Shown here: positions 44,242-53,125 of the stretch, one piece after another
Position numbering within the stretch: position 1 is the first letter of the stretch
How the letters are laid out: every line of letters starts with the position of its first letter
Assembly (NCBI GenBank): GCA_025354865.1
Contig: JANXMB010000087.1
Location: 1-64,000 of the forward strand
Length of the DNA: 64,000 bases
DNA from: Acetobacteraceae bacterium
Lineage (GTDB): Bacteria > Pseudomonadota > Alphaproteobacteria > Acetobacterales > Acetobacteraceae
Direction: 5' to 3'
Made by a program: the position numbers and the translations under genes
Notes under the pieces: model-generated
Told to the model about the DNA's origin: nothing
Databases searched by the model: none
The model's input: only the letters and a program-made list of their open reading frames with translations

Positions 44242-45243
44242 ATGTCGCCAGCCGTCGACGCAACACCGGCCCCGCCATCGCGCCGGGCGGCCATCCTGAC
44301 CGGCGGCGGCATCCTGACCGCATGGGCGTCCAGCGCCCGTGCCGCGTGCTCGGTTGGACCCGCGCCGCACACCAAGGGGCCGGCGGTGTTCATGGATTAC
44401 GACCAGATCGAGCTGGATGCGGCCTACGACCAGTCGGCCTATGCGCCGAATATGCCGCAGTTGCTGCAACGCTGGGCCAGCAACAGCGACACCGCCCGCA
44501 AGCGACTGGGGGCACCGCGCCGGTTCGTCTACGGCAAGTCGGCAATCGAGGCATTGGATGTCTACGCTACCAAGCTGCCGAATGCCCCGATCTGCATCGT
44601 GATCCACGGCGGCGCTTGGCGCGCAATGAAGGCGGCCGATATGGGGTTCGTCGCCGAATTGTTCGTCCGAGCAGGCGCGCATTGCGTGGTGCCGGATTTC
44701 GCGGCGGTGCAGGATGTCGGCGGCAGCCTGATGCCGATGGCCGAGCAGGTGCGCCGCGCCATCGCCTGGGTGCGCGCCAACGCCAAACGGTTCGGCGGCA
44801 ATCCGGAGCGGATGTATGTCGCCGGGCAATCCTCGGGCGGGCATTTGGCGGCGGTGGCGCTGACCACGGATTGGGTCAAGGATTTCGGCCTGCCGGCGGA
44901 CACGCTCAAGGGCGGATTCTGCATCAGCGGCCTGTACGATCTGGCGCCGGTCCGCTTGTCGCAGCGCAGCGCCTACATCGCATTCGACGACGCGATGGTC
45001 GAGGCCTTGAGCCCGATCCGTCACCTCGACAAATTGCGCGCGCCTTTGCTGGTGGCGTACGGCACCGACGAAACCCCGGAGTTCCAGCGGCAGGCGCGCG
45101 ATTTCGCCGCTGCCGTCCAGGCGGCGGGCAAACCGGTCGAGACAATCGTCGCCCCGCATTACGGCCACTTCGACCTGCCAGAAACCCTCATGAGTCCCTA
45201 CAGCCTGCTCGGCGCCGCCGTATTGAAGGCGATGCGCCTCTAG
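44242..45243 (+). CDS. Exported alpha/beta hydrolase (carboxylesterase-like)
   Basis: A 333-aa alpha/beta hydrolase. The N-terminus PSRRAAILTGGGILTAWASSARA resembles a twin-arginine signal ending in ARA. The fold shows the oxyanion motif HGGAWRAM, the nucleophile elbow GQSSGGHLAAVAL, an acid in LLVAYGTDETPEF and His in PHYGHFDL. The HGGAW/GxSxGGH combination is that of BD-FAE/kynurenine-formamidase-like esterases. Divergent from hisG with a 236-bp spacer; no partner genes. Confidence 0.82.
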   Translation: MSPAVDATPAPPSRRAAILTGGGILTAWASSARAACSVGPAPHTKGPAVFMDYDQIELDAAYDQSAYAPNMPQLLQRWASNSDTARKRLGAPRRFVYGKSAIEALDVYATKLPNAPICIVIHGGAWRAMKAADMGFVAELFVRAGAHCVVPDFAAVQDVGGSLMPMAEQVRRAIAWVRANAKRFGGNPERMYVAGQSSGGHLAAVALTTDWVKDFGLPADTLKGGFCISGLYDLAPVRLSQRSAYIAFDDAMVEALSPIRHLDKLRAPLLVAYGTDETPEFQRQARDFAAAVQAAGKPVETIVAPHYGHFDLPETLMSPYSLLGAAVLKAMRL

Positions 45244-45252
45244 TCCCGGCAG

Positions 45253-45891
45253 CTATTTCTGTGCCGGGAACGAACCCTCCGACCGTCGTGCGTAGGGGAC
45301 GTAGACGTTGACTAGATCGACGTAGCGCGCGGCGTCGCCGAACGCGCCGACCGATCCGGTTTCGCCGATGCGCGGCGTGCGCAGTTCCACCAAGGCAATG
45401 AAATCGCTGGACCCGTCGGGCTGTCTGGCGAAGAAAAGGCGGCATTGCGCGGTTTCCGGCTTATCGCCGTACAGGGTGTTCAACCCCGCCACGATGGCCG
45501 CCTGCGCGGCTTCCGGGGCGCCGCGAAAGCGCCAGAGTGCGACCCGAGCCGCCGGGCCGTTGTCGCCCATCTTCGCGTTGCCGGGGTAAACCTGCCGCGC
45601 ATCGGCCCGATACTGGCCCCAGACTTTGGCCATGATCCGATGGGTCCAGGCCGAGTATTTGCGCACCGCGATGGCGGCATAGGCTTCCCCCTGCAACACT
45701 AGCGGATCGGCCAGATCGTACAGCGCCAGATATTTCGGCCAACCGTCCAAGCAGACATAGCGCCCGGCCGTCAGGAACCCCGCGCAATCCCGGCGCTCCG
45801 GGAAGTGTTCGGTATCGTACCAGTCCTGGAACTCCTCCTCGATGGCGGGGGGCGGTTCCATGGTGGCAAGCAGCAGGCCGAGGCTGTTCAT
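45253..45891 (-). CDS. Conserved hypothetical protein, two dimeric alpha/beta-barrel-like halves
   Basis: A 212-aa protein. EEFQDWYDTEHFPERRDCAGFLTAGRY, here cut to EFQDWYDTEHFPER, is typical of ferredoxin-like dimeric barrel proteins (DUF4286/EthD-like) that bind small organic substrates. The second half (VALWRFRGAP onward) looks like a repeat of the fold. The ATG overlaps the stop of the 2-hydroxyacid dehydrogenase (ATGA), implying a shared function. Not enough to name a reaction. Confidence 0.68.
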   Translation of the reverse strand: MNSLGLLLATMEPPPAIEEEFQDWYDTEHFPERRDCAGFLTAGRYVCLDGWPKYLALYDLADPLVLQGEAYAAIAVRKYSAWTHRIMAKVWGQYRADARQVYPGNAKMGDNGPAARVALWRFRGAPEAAQAAIVAGLNTLYGDKPETAQCRLFFARQPDGSSDFIALVELRTPRIGETGSVGAFGDAARYVDLVNVYVPYARRSEGSFPAQK

Positions 45892-46943
45892 GGCAGGGGG
45901 GCCGGCGCGTGGCCGACGATGGCGGCGAAGCGTTCGGAATAGAGCGGCCAGGCCTCGGGGTTGACCAGCCGGGGCGGTACCTCCCCCCGGAACAGGCCGA
46001 TCCACTGATGCGCGGTGGCGGTCACCATTTCCAGGATGGATTCATCGGTCAGGCCGGCGTTGTGCGGCGACACGATGACATTATCCATGGCCAACAGCGG
46101 ATGATCCAGCGGCGGCGGTTCCTCCAGGAAAACGTCGAGCCCGGCCCCGGCGAGCTGGCCTTGGGTCAGGGCGGCGGCGAGTGCAGCCTCGTCGTGGATG
46201 CCGCCGCGTGCGGTGTTGATGAAATACGCATGCGGCTGCATCGCTGCGAACTGCTCGGCGCCCAGCATGCCGAACGAGTCCTTGCTACGCGGGCAATGGA
46301 CGGACACGTAGTCGGATCGTTGCATCAACTCGATCAAGCCGACCTGAGTCGCCCCGCGCGCGGCGACCTGTTCCTTGGTCAAATAAGGGTCGTAGGCCAG
46401 GATTGTCATGCCGAACGCGGCGCGGCAGATGTCCGACAGGCGGGTGCCGATGTTGCCGATCCCGACAATGCCCAGGGTTTTGCCCTTGATATCGTTGCCC
46501 TGATAGACCCGCCGATCCAGCCCCCGCACCTTGCGCATCGCCCGATCCGAGGTTGCGATCTTCTTCGACAAGGCCAGCATCAAGCCCAAGGCGTGTTCCG
46601 CCACGCCTTCCTTGTTGGTGCCCGACTGGTTGCAGACGATGACGCCCGCCGCCGTGCAGGCGTCCACGTCCACCATGTCGTAGCCGGCCCCGGTGGAGCT
46701 GACGGCCAGCAGGTTCGGGCAACGAGCGATCATATTGGCGTTGGCGAACCAGGGTTCTTTCAACTCGACCCGCGACTGGGTTTGATAGCCGAGCGTGCGG
46801 CTCATTTCAGTCCAGTTGTCTTCGATGGGGGAGGCGTATTCGAGGCGCACCAGTTCGATATCCGGCGCCGCATCCAGGATGCGGGCGGCGGTCGGGTCCA
46901 TGAATTCCTCGAAATAGACCAGACGTTTGATATTGGTGACCAT
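45888..46943 (-). CDS. D-isomer-type 2-hydroxyacid dehydrogenase
   Basis: A 351-aa NAD-dependent dehydrogenase with the full motif set: nucleotide-binding GIGNIG (161-166), Arg246 in NTARGG, Glu275 in LEEPP and His294 in SPHNAGL. NQSGTNKEGVAEHALGLMLAL is the conserved pre-Rossmann helix. AAGGGGGAA precedes the ATG. Coupled to the downstream dimeric-barrel protein by a 4-nt overlap. Unlike the homologue at 16700, its GxGxxG loop is intact. Confidence 0.88.
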   Translation of the reverse strand: MVTNIKRLVYFEEFMDPTAARILDAAPDIELVRLEYASPIEDNWTEMSRTLGYQTQSRVELKEPWFANANMIARCPNLLAVSSTGAGYDMVDVDACTAAGVIVCNQSGTNKEGVAEHALGLMLALSKKIATSDRAMRKVRGLDRRVYQGNDIKGKTLGIVGIGNIGTRLSDICRAAFGMTILAYDPYLTKEQVAARGATQVGLIELMQRSDYVSVHCPRSKDSFGMLGAEQFAAMQPHAYFINTARGGIHDEAALAAALTQGQLAGAGLDVFLEEPPPLDHPLLAMDNVIVSPHNAGLTDESILEMVTATAHQWIGLFRGEVPPRLVNPEAWPLYSERFAAIVGHAPAPLP

Positions 46944-47034
46944 GGTTTCCCCCTTCGCGTGCTGTTCGGCAGGTTAACCGAACCCGCTGCGGTGCTCCAT
47001 ACCGGCGCGCCGCCCCCGGTGGGTGTCGAGGCGG

Positions 47035-47415
47035 TTATGTCCGGCCGGTTCGGTTCGGCGCCATACCGTTGCGCGCTTTCTGACCCACCGCGATCGGATT
47101 GTTGTCCGCCGCCGGTGTGGGAACCCTCCCGCCGCCGGCGCGAAAGCGGGTGGCGGGCGGTTTTGTAGCGGTTTCGGGTCCGTTGCCGGCAACCGGATCG
47201 GGGTCGGTTCGGGCTGCGGTACCCGCAGGCGCATCCCGCACCGGCAGCATCGCCACGCCAACGTTCACCCAGTCGCCGATCGGCGGCGAGTCGCCCGGTC
47301 GGACCAGGACGGCTGGCACCACGACGGCATCGAAGCCAAGGCCGGCGTCCCCGCCTTCCGCCACCAAGAAGGCGGGGATATCGAGTGCGTCGGGGTCGTT
47401 CGGGCGATCGCTCAT
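47035..47415 (-). CDS. Hypothetical protein
   Basis: A 126-aa predicted protein, unrecognised. Residues 1-65 look protein-like (IPAFLVAEGGDAGLGFDAVV, PPIGDWVNVGVAMLPV); the C-terminal half is low-complexity Pro/Ala/Arg. No clear ribosome-binding site, and the opposite strand is also open, so expression is uncertain. It lies 68 bp upstream of the EmrB-like stop and 92 bp before the dehydrogenase start. Confidence 0.42.
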   Translation of the reverse strand: MSDRPNDPDALDIPAFLVAEGGDAGLGFDAVVVPAVLVRPGDSPPIGDWVNVGVAMLPVRDAPAGTAARTDPDPVAGNGPETATKPPATRFRAGGGRVPTPAADNNPIAVGQKARNGMAPNRTGRT

Positions 47416-47483
47416 GCCAAGGGGAGTCCTCTCGATATGTCAGTATTAATAACTTACGAGTAGGACCGCCGTCAACTGAAATC

Positions 47484-49052
47484 CTATCCCTTCCGCCCCG
47501 CAACCCCCGGCCGGAACAGCAGCGTCAAGGGCACGGTCAGGAACGCGAGCGCGGCCGAGACTGTATAGACATCGGCATAAGCCATAACAGCGGCCTGCAA
47601 ATTCAACGTCCGGTCGAGCATGCCCATCGCCATCCCATGCGCCTGCCCGGCAGCGATGCCCATGCCCTGGATTGTGTGCTCGTACTGGGCCAGCAAAGCG
47701 GGGTAGGGGGCTTCGAGCGGTGTTAGGTGTGTTACCAAATGGCCGCGATGCGCCTGGATACGGTTGCTGACCAGCGCGGTCCCGACCGATATCCCGATCG
47801 CCCCGCCGATGTTGCGAAACATCGAATACAGGGCCGTGGCATCGCGATGCAGCGTGCGCGGCATGGTGGCATAGGACAGCGTGCTATTCGGCACGAACAG
47901 GAAGGCGAACCCCACCGTCTGCACCGCGCGAAACGACGCCAATGTCCAGAAATCGATGTCGGGCGTCAGGTGCGAAGCATACGCCGCCGCCGTGCCCATG
48001 GAGAAAAACCCGAATCCCAACACCGCCCGCGTCGGCAGGTTGGGCAGGATCCACTTGGCGGAGGCGGGAATCAGCACCAGCATCAAGGCCGCCCCCGGCG
48101 ACATCAACCAGCCGGAGGTCAGCGCCGTATAGCCGAACCAGCCCTGCGCCAGCAGCGGGATGAAGGCGTTCGACGAATACAGCAGCGCGCCGATGGCGAA
48201 TGTGCAGAACGCGCCGACCGCGAAATTGCGATCCCCCAGGGGGCGCAGGCTGACGATCGGGTTGTCGGCCAGCGACAGCCAGACGATCGCCCCCAGGATC
48301 GTTGCGACCGCCACCAGCGCCAGAACGCGGATTTGGGCGGATTCGAACCAGTCGAGATCCTGCCCTCGGTCGAGCATGAACTGCATCGCGCCCAACCCTA
48401 CCGCGATCAACGACAGGCCGATGTAGTCGATATCCCGCGCCCGCACCCGATCGTTCGCCACCCAGGGCGGATCTTCGAGCAGTTGCAGCACGGCGAAGAA
48501 CGCGAACAGCCCGATCGGCACGTTGATCAGAAACATCCAGCGCCAGGAGTAGGAATCGGTGATCCACCCGCCCAGGACCGGTCCCAGGATCGGGGCGAAA
48601 ATCACCGCGCCGGCCACGAACGAAAAGCCTTTGCTCCGCTGTGCCGGCTCGTAGGTGTCCAGGATGATGGATTGTTGGCTGGGCTGCAGGCCGCCGCCGA
48701 ACAGGCCCTGCAACAGGCGGAACACCACCAATTGATCCAGGCTGGTGGCAATGCCGCACAGGAAGGACATGAACGTGAAGGCGGCGATGCACATCAGGAA
48801 GTAGCGTTTGCGCCCGAACAACCGCCCCAGCCAGCCGGATACCGGCACCACGATGCCGTTCGCCACCAGGTAGGATGTGATGGTCCAGGTCGCCTCGTCG
48901 TAGCTGACCGACATATTCCCGGCGATATGCGGTAGCCCGACATTGACGATGGTGCTGTCCAGGATCTCCATGAACGGCGCCATGGTCACGCAGACGGTAA
49001 TCAGCCAGGCCGGGCCGCGCGGGTGAAATCCGGCATGGGCCGCGCCGCTCAT
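47484..49052 (-). CDS. emrB: DHA2-family MFS drug efflux transporter (EmrB-like)
   Basis: A 522-aa, 14-helix proton antiporter. MEILDSTIVNVGLPHIAG is the DHA2 motif D region, GWLGRLFGRKRYF is motif A between helices 2 and 3, and GPVLGGWITDSYSWRWMFLINVPIG is motif C. Its ATG overlaps the stop of the membrane-fusion protein gene, giving the emrA-emrB order. Exports lipophilic compounds across the inner membrane; a TolC-like partner must be elsewhere. No adjacent regulator is seen. Confidence 0.92.
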   Translation of the reverse strand: MSGAAHAGFHPRGPAWLITVCVTMAPFMEILDSTIVNVGLPHIAGNMSVSYDEATWTITSYLVANGIVVPVSGWLGRLFGRKRYFLMCIAAFTFMSFLCGIATSLDQLVVFRLLQGLFGGGLQPSQQSIILDTYEPAQRSKGFSFVAGAVIFAPILGPVLGGWITDSYSWRWMFLINVPIGLFAFFAVLQLLEDPPWVANDRVRARDIDYIGLSLIAVGLGAMQFMLDRGQDLDWFESAQIRVLALVAVATILGAIVWLSLADNPIVSLRPLGDRNFAVGAFCTFAIGALLYSSNAFIPLLAQGWFGYTALTSGWLMSPGAALMLVLIPASAKWILPNLPTRAVLGFGFFSMGTAAAYASHLTPDIDFWTLASFRAVQTVGFAFLFVPNSTLSYATMPRTLHRDATALYSMFRNIGGAIGISVGTALVSNRIQAHRGHLVTHLTPLEAPYPALLAQYEHTIQGMGIAAGQAHGMAMGMLDRTLNLQAAVMAYADVYTVSAALAFLTVPLTLLFRPGVAGRKG

Positions 49053-50125
49053 TGCAAATCGACGGTCGGCACGACGGACAGACCGAGGGGCAGCGGGCGG
49101 TTCGGATCGAGGCCGCTGTCGATGACGATTTTAACCGGCACGCGTTGCACGATTTTGACGAAATTGCCGGTCGCGTTTTCGGCCGGGAAGACGCTGAACC
49201 GCTGGCCGGAGCCGAACTGCACGCTGTCCACATGGCCGCGCAGCTTCAGGCCGGGGTAGGCATCGACCGTCATGGCGACCTTTTGTCCGGGTGTCAGCCG
49301 GTCGAGTTGATCCTCCTTGAAATTGGCCGTGACCCAGACCTCCGGCGTGACCAGCGACATGGTGGCCTGACCGGGGGACACGTAGTTGCCGGCCTCCACC
49401 GATCGTTTGGTGATCCACCCGTCCTGCGGCGCGGTCACCTCGGTCCATCCCAGATTGAGCGTCGCGAGGTCGAGCTGCGCCTTGGCCAGGGCGATTTGCC
49501 CGTCCAGTTCGTGTACCCGAGCTTCGGCTTGGGCGATCGCGTCGTCCAGCACGTCGGCTTCCCGCACGGCGGCATCGGCTTGCGCGACCTGGGCATCGGC
49601 GGTGCGCAGCGCGGCGTTGGCGCTATCGAGTTCCTGCCGCGTAGTCGCCTCCCGCGGCAACGACTTCTGCCGCGCGAAATCCGCCTGCGCCTTCGCCTGC
49701 TCCGCGCGGGTCGCAGCCAGCCGCGCGCGAGCCATGTCGAGGCGGGCGGGGGCGGTGGTGCGGACGGTTTGCAGGGTCGAGAGCGCGTTGGCCCGCTGCG
49801 CCTGCGACACTGACAAGCTCGCCGCCGCCTGATCCCGCGCCGCCTGGAACGGCGCGGGGTCGATGCGAAACAGCAGATCGCCGGCCTTGACCGGCCGATT
49901 GTCGGCAACGGCCAAAGCCACCACCAGCCCCGCGACCCGCGGCGCGATCGCCACCGCTCGGCCATCGGTATAGGCATCGTCGGTGGTGGCCCGATCTTTG
50001 GTCACGAACCAGTAACCGCCGGCCACCCCGGCGGCGAGCACGGCCAGCAGCAGCAACAGCATTTTGGCACGCATGTTGCGTGCCGCAGGTTGGGTCTGGC
50101 TTCGGATCGCGGTCTGGTCGTTCAT
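49049..50125 (-). CDS. emrA: HlyD/EmrA-family membrane-fusion protein
   Basis: A 358-aa periplasmic adaptor. One N-terminal membrane helix (MLLLLLAVLAAGVAGGYWFV), then a biotinyl-lipoyl segment (DAYTDGRAVAIAPRVAGLVV and DNRPVKAGDLLFRIDPAPF), a long alpha-helical hairpin coiled coil (about 85-215), the second lipoyl half (VTAPQDGWITKRSVEAGNYV) and a beta barrel ending in LPLGLSVVPTV. Works with EmrB. Divergent from the solute-binding gene by a 123-bp spacer. Confidence 0.92.
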   Translation of the reverse strand: MNDQTAIRSQTQPAARNMRAKMLLLLLAVLAAGVAGGYWFVTKDRATTDDAYTDGRAVAIAPRVAGLVVALAVADNRPVKAGDLLFRIDPAPFQAARDQAAASLSVSQAQRANALSTLQTVRTTAPARLDMARARLAATRAEQAKAQADFARQKSLPREATTRQELDSANAALRTADAQVAQADAAVREADVLDDAIAQAEARVHELDGQIALAKAQLDLATLNLGWTEVTAPQDGWITKRSVEAGNYVSPGQATMSLVTPEVWVTANFKEDQLDRLTPGQKVAMTVDAYPGLKLRGHVDSVQFGSGQRFSVFPAENATGNFVKIVQRVPVKIVIDSGLDPNRPLPLGLSVVPTVDLQ

Positions 50126-50248
50126 GCGCGGCAGGCTGCCGCATGGCGTGACGAAAGGAAAGCGGGATGATGCTTGCTAGCACGGGGCGTGCTGTCCAAT
50201 ACTGTCGTCAGGCTGGGAATCAACGCCGGTCGCCATGGGAGTTTTACG

Positions 50249-51589
50249 ATGTCTGGACGCGTTACACGCCGGCGGGCGCTAAAACTTGGTGCGGCCTCGG
50301 CTGCGTTGCCGCTCGTGCATATTCGATCTGCCGGCGCCGCCGGTAAGCTGAAACTGGCGCTGTGGGACCATTGGGTGCCCACTGGCAGCCCCATGCTGAA
50401 GAAACTGATCGACGCCTGGGCAGAAAAGAACAAGGTGGAATGCCAGGTCGATTTCCTCACATCCGTCGGGGAGAAGATCAACATCACCATGGCGGCCGAA
50501 GCGCTGGCCAAGACCGGCCACGACATTTACGCGTTCGATATGTGGACGGTGCACGAATTCTCCGAGCGCCTGCTGCCGGTCGACGACATCATGAAGACGC
50601 TGATCGACAAGTACGGCAAGATCGACAAGGCGTACGAGTATCTGGGCATTGCCGACGGCCATTGGCGGGCGATGCCGGTTGGCTGGGGGTCCGCCCCGCT
50701 GACGCCCTGCGCGCGGATCAGCATGTTCAAGAAATATGCCGGGATCGATGTGCAATCCTGGTACCCGGCGCATCAATCGACGCCCGACGCCGCGAAGGAC
50801 TGGACGTACGACACCCAATTGCGCGCCGCCGAAGCCTGCCACAAAGCCGGCTTCGCCTTCGGTCTGGGCTGCGGTTCCGGCAGCACCGATGCTCGGCAGA
50901 CCTGGGGGGCGACCTTCGGCGCGTTCGGGGCGGATCTGATCGATGCCAAGGGGCAACCGACGGTCGATAGCGACAACGTCAAAATGGCGCTGGAATATTG
51001 CCAGAAGCTGATCCCGTTCCTGCCGCCGGATACGGTGCAATACGACGATGCGTCGAATAACCGAGCGCTGATTTCCGGTAAGTCGGCGATGATCTGGAAC
51101 CCGCCCTCGGCTTGGGCGGTGGCCAAGCGCGACGCGCCGGAGGTAGCGGCCGATTGCTGGACCTTCCCCAATCCCCGCGGTGCGAAAGGCCGGCTGGTGC
51201 CGATGCGGCCGTATTTCTGGGGCATCTGGGACTTCGCGCAGAACATCCCGGCCGCGAAAGACCTGCTGCTGCATCTGGCACAGCGCGAGCAGGTGGAGCC
51301 GATGGGCGCCGCCGTCGCCGGCTACGACATTCCGCCGTTCCAGTCGATGACCGATTTCGCCATCTGGAAAGAGGTCGGGCCGCCGCAAGGCACGATCTAC
51401 AACTATCCGGTCCGGCCCTGGCACGATGCCCAGTACTACATCACCGGCTCCTCCGGTCCGCCGGAAGTGGCGGTGCAGATGTGGAACCGCAGCATCATTC
51501 CGGGCATGGTGTCCCGTATGGTTGCGAAACAAACGATCCCGCAAGTGATCGCCTGGGCGAAGGACGAGATCTCGGGCTTCACGCGGTAA
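50249..51589 (+). CDS. Orphan ABC transporter solute-binding protein, family 1 (Tat-exported)
   Basis: A 446-aa extracellular solute-binding protein of the carbohydrate type. Tat signal: TRRRALKLGAASAALPL, with cleavage near AGA. LKLALWDHWVPTGSPMLKKLIDAWAEK opens the mature protein; GHDIYAFDMWTVHEFSERLLPVDD and LISGKSAMIWNPPSAW follow the usual fold. Start 50249 is preferred to 50174 (GGGAG upstream). No permease or ATPase gene is adjacent, so its transporter must be encoded elsewhere or it serves in sensing. Confidence 0.85.
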   Translation: MSGRVTRRRALKLGAASAALPLVHIRSAGAAGKLKLALWDHWVPTGSPMLKKLIDAWAEKNKVECQVDFLTSVGEKINITMAAEALAKTGHDIYAFDMWTVHEFSERLLPVDDIMKTLIDKYGKIDKAYEYLGIADGHWRAMPVGWGSAPLTPCARISMFKKYAGIDVQSWYPAHQSTPDAAKDWTYDTQLRAAEACHKAGFAFGLGCGSGSTDARQTWGATFGAFGADLIDAKGQPTVDSDNVKMALEYCQKLIPFLPPDTVQYDDASNNRALISGKSAMIWNPPSAWAVAKRDAPEVAADCWTFPNPRGAKGRLVPMRPYFWGIWDFAQNIPAAKDLLLHLAQREQVEPMGAAVAGYDIPPFQSMTDFAIWKEVGPPQGTIYNYPVRPWHDAQYYITGSSGPPEVAVQMWNRSIIPGMVSRMVAKQTIPQVIAWAKDEISGFTR

Positions 51590-51597
51590 CACGCAAT

Positions 51598-51623
51598 GAC
51601 CTCTGGCGGACACGCCAGAGGTC
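51598..51623. terminator. 11-bp hairpin between convergent genes
   Basis: Perfect stem 51598-51608 / 51613-51623 with a 4-nt loop between the solute-binding gene (+) and the DoxX-like gene (-). No real T tract on either side, so its terminator strength is uncertain. Confidence 0.6.
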
Positions 51624-51644
51624 TGACTCTTGCGAACGCCCCCG

Positions 51645-52085
51645 CTACGCCAGCCGGAAATCGCCGCCGAGGAAGCGGCGCACCAGCGCTACCGCATCGT
51701 CGCGGCGCACCAGCAGGATGAATGCGGCACTGGCCCAAACCTCCAGCGCCTCTTTGAACAAGGCGCCGCCGTCGTGGTACGGATCGATGCCGAGCGGGCT
51801 GACGAGGTGAAAGAAGATCGCGCCGGACATGACGCCGAGGGCGAAGAAGGCGCCGACGACGCGGGTGGGGGGAAAGACCACCAGCAGGGAGGCGGCGATT
51901 TCCATACAACCGACGAACAGGCGGAATGGTTTTTCGTAGCCGTGGATGAACAGCCAATCGGACAGAATGGTAAACAGATAGACCGACCCTTCGTTGCCGG
52001 TCAGCTTGTATTGCTCGTACCAGAGCAAGGTCCCGGCGATGAACAGGGCGGCCGGCCAGGTAAGCAAGCGAAGGATGCGGTCCAT
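51645..52085 (-). CDS. DoxX-like four-helix membrane protein
   Basis: A 146-aa protein with four membrane helices: LLTWPAALFIAGTLLWYEQY, LFVGCMEIAASLLVVFPP, VVGAFFALGVMSGAIFFHL and a C-terminal ALEVWASAAFILLV. Size and topology fit the DoxX/DUF417-like quinone-related membrane family, but no diagnostic catalytic residue is visible. Last gene of the run LLM-LLM-LLM-NHL-DoxX, 56 nt after the NHL gene. Confidence 0.72.
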   Translation of the reverse strand: MDRILRLLTWPAALFIAGTLLWYEQYKLTGNEGSVYLFTILSDWLFIHGYEKPFRLFVGCMEIAASLLVVFPPTRVVGAFFALGVMSGAIFFHLVSPLGIDPYHDGGALFKEALEVWASAAFILLVRRDDAVALVRRFLGGDFRLA

Positions 52086-52141
52086 GTCGTGTTTCCTTGG
52101 GGGGAATGCGTTGCCAGTCCGACTCCCCCGGCCGGCATCCG

Positions 52142-53107
52142 TTACGCTTGGACACGCACCAGTTTTTGTAGGCAGCGCACTGGATTCGGTCGCGGAACGT
52201 TGGGGAAGGAGCGTGGCCAGGATGTGTGCGCGACCTCCCCGACATAAAGGTCGCCGTGCGAGTCCACCGACATCCCGTGCGGCGAAATGAACTGCCCGGG
52301 TCCGGCGCCGCGAGCGGGTGTGGCTTCGACCGTTGCCAGCAGGTTGCCCTTCAGGTCCATCACACTGATGCGCGGCCCGATATTGGGGTGGTCGATATTC
52401 ACCGGCAGATGCGGGCCGAGTTCCGCAATATAGCAGATCGGGCACGCGCCGGACGACATATACAGCCCGCTGGGGCGGTGCAGATTGTTCCACTGCGTTT
52501 CGAATTTGCCGTTGCCGTCGAAGACTTGCACGCGGTGGTTCTCCCGATCCGCCACGTAGACCCAGCCATCGGCATCGCAACAGATATTGTGTGCGATATT
52601 GAATTGACCCGGCCGCGTCCCCGGCCCGCCCCAGGACAGCAGACGCCGCCCAGACGGGTCGTATTTATGCACCCGCGCGTTGCCGTACCCGTCGGAGATG
52701 TAGATCTCGCCCCGCGGCGAGAGCGCCGTATGGGTGCAACGATTGAACGGCTCCCCGCTCATGTAGGCGGCGGCTTGGCCGGGAATGCCGATCTCCAGCA
52801 GGACTTTGCCGTCCAATGTGCATTTGCGCATCGTGTGGTCGCCGTCGTCCGTGCAATAGATCGTATCGTCCGGCCCCATGCTGACGCCGTGTGCGCGGTT
52901 GAACAGACCCTCCCCCCAGGAGCGGAGGAAGTTGCCATCCCGATCGAACACGATCATCGGATGTTCGCCCCGATTGAACGCATAGACGTTGTCGTGCCGG
53001 TCTACCCCGACGGCGGCGACGTCCTGCGTCACCCAACCCGGCGGCAGTTTCATCCAGCCGTCGGCCGGTTGGTAGCGGTAAGTGCCCTCGCCCATTGTCG
53101 CGGTCAT
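52142..53107 (-). CDS. NHL-repeat beta-propeller protein
   Basis: A 321-aa six-bladed propeller with NHL repeats, e.g. PGQFNIAHNICCDADGWVYV, ENHRVQVFDGNGKFETQW and GPGQFISPHGMSVDSHGDLY. Related to the peptidyl-alpha-hydroxyglycine lyase type of propellers. No signal peptide is evident, so location is unclear. It lies 18 nt after the LLM gene at 53126, in the same operon, which implies a role in binding or processing the same metabolite. Confidence 0.83.
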   Translation of the reverse strand: MTATMGEGTYRYQPADGWMKLPPGWVTQDVAAVGVDRHDNVYAFNRGEHPMIVFDRDGNFLRSWGEGLFNRAHGVSMGPDDTIYCTDDGDHTMRKCTLDGKVLLEIGIPGQAAAYMSGEPFNRCTHTALSPRGEIYISDGYGNARVHKYDPSGRRLLSWGGPGTRPGQFNIAHNICCDADGWVYVADRENHRVQVFDGNGKFETQWNNLHRPSGLYMSSGACPICYIAELGPHLPVNIDHPNIGPRISVMDLKGNLLATVEATPARGAGPGQFISPHGMSVDSHGDLYVGEVAHTSWPRSFPNVPRPNPVRCLQKLVRVQA

Positions 53108-53125
53108 GTTGTTTCCCTTCGTTTT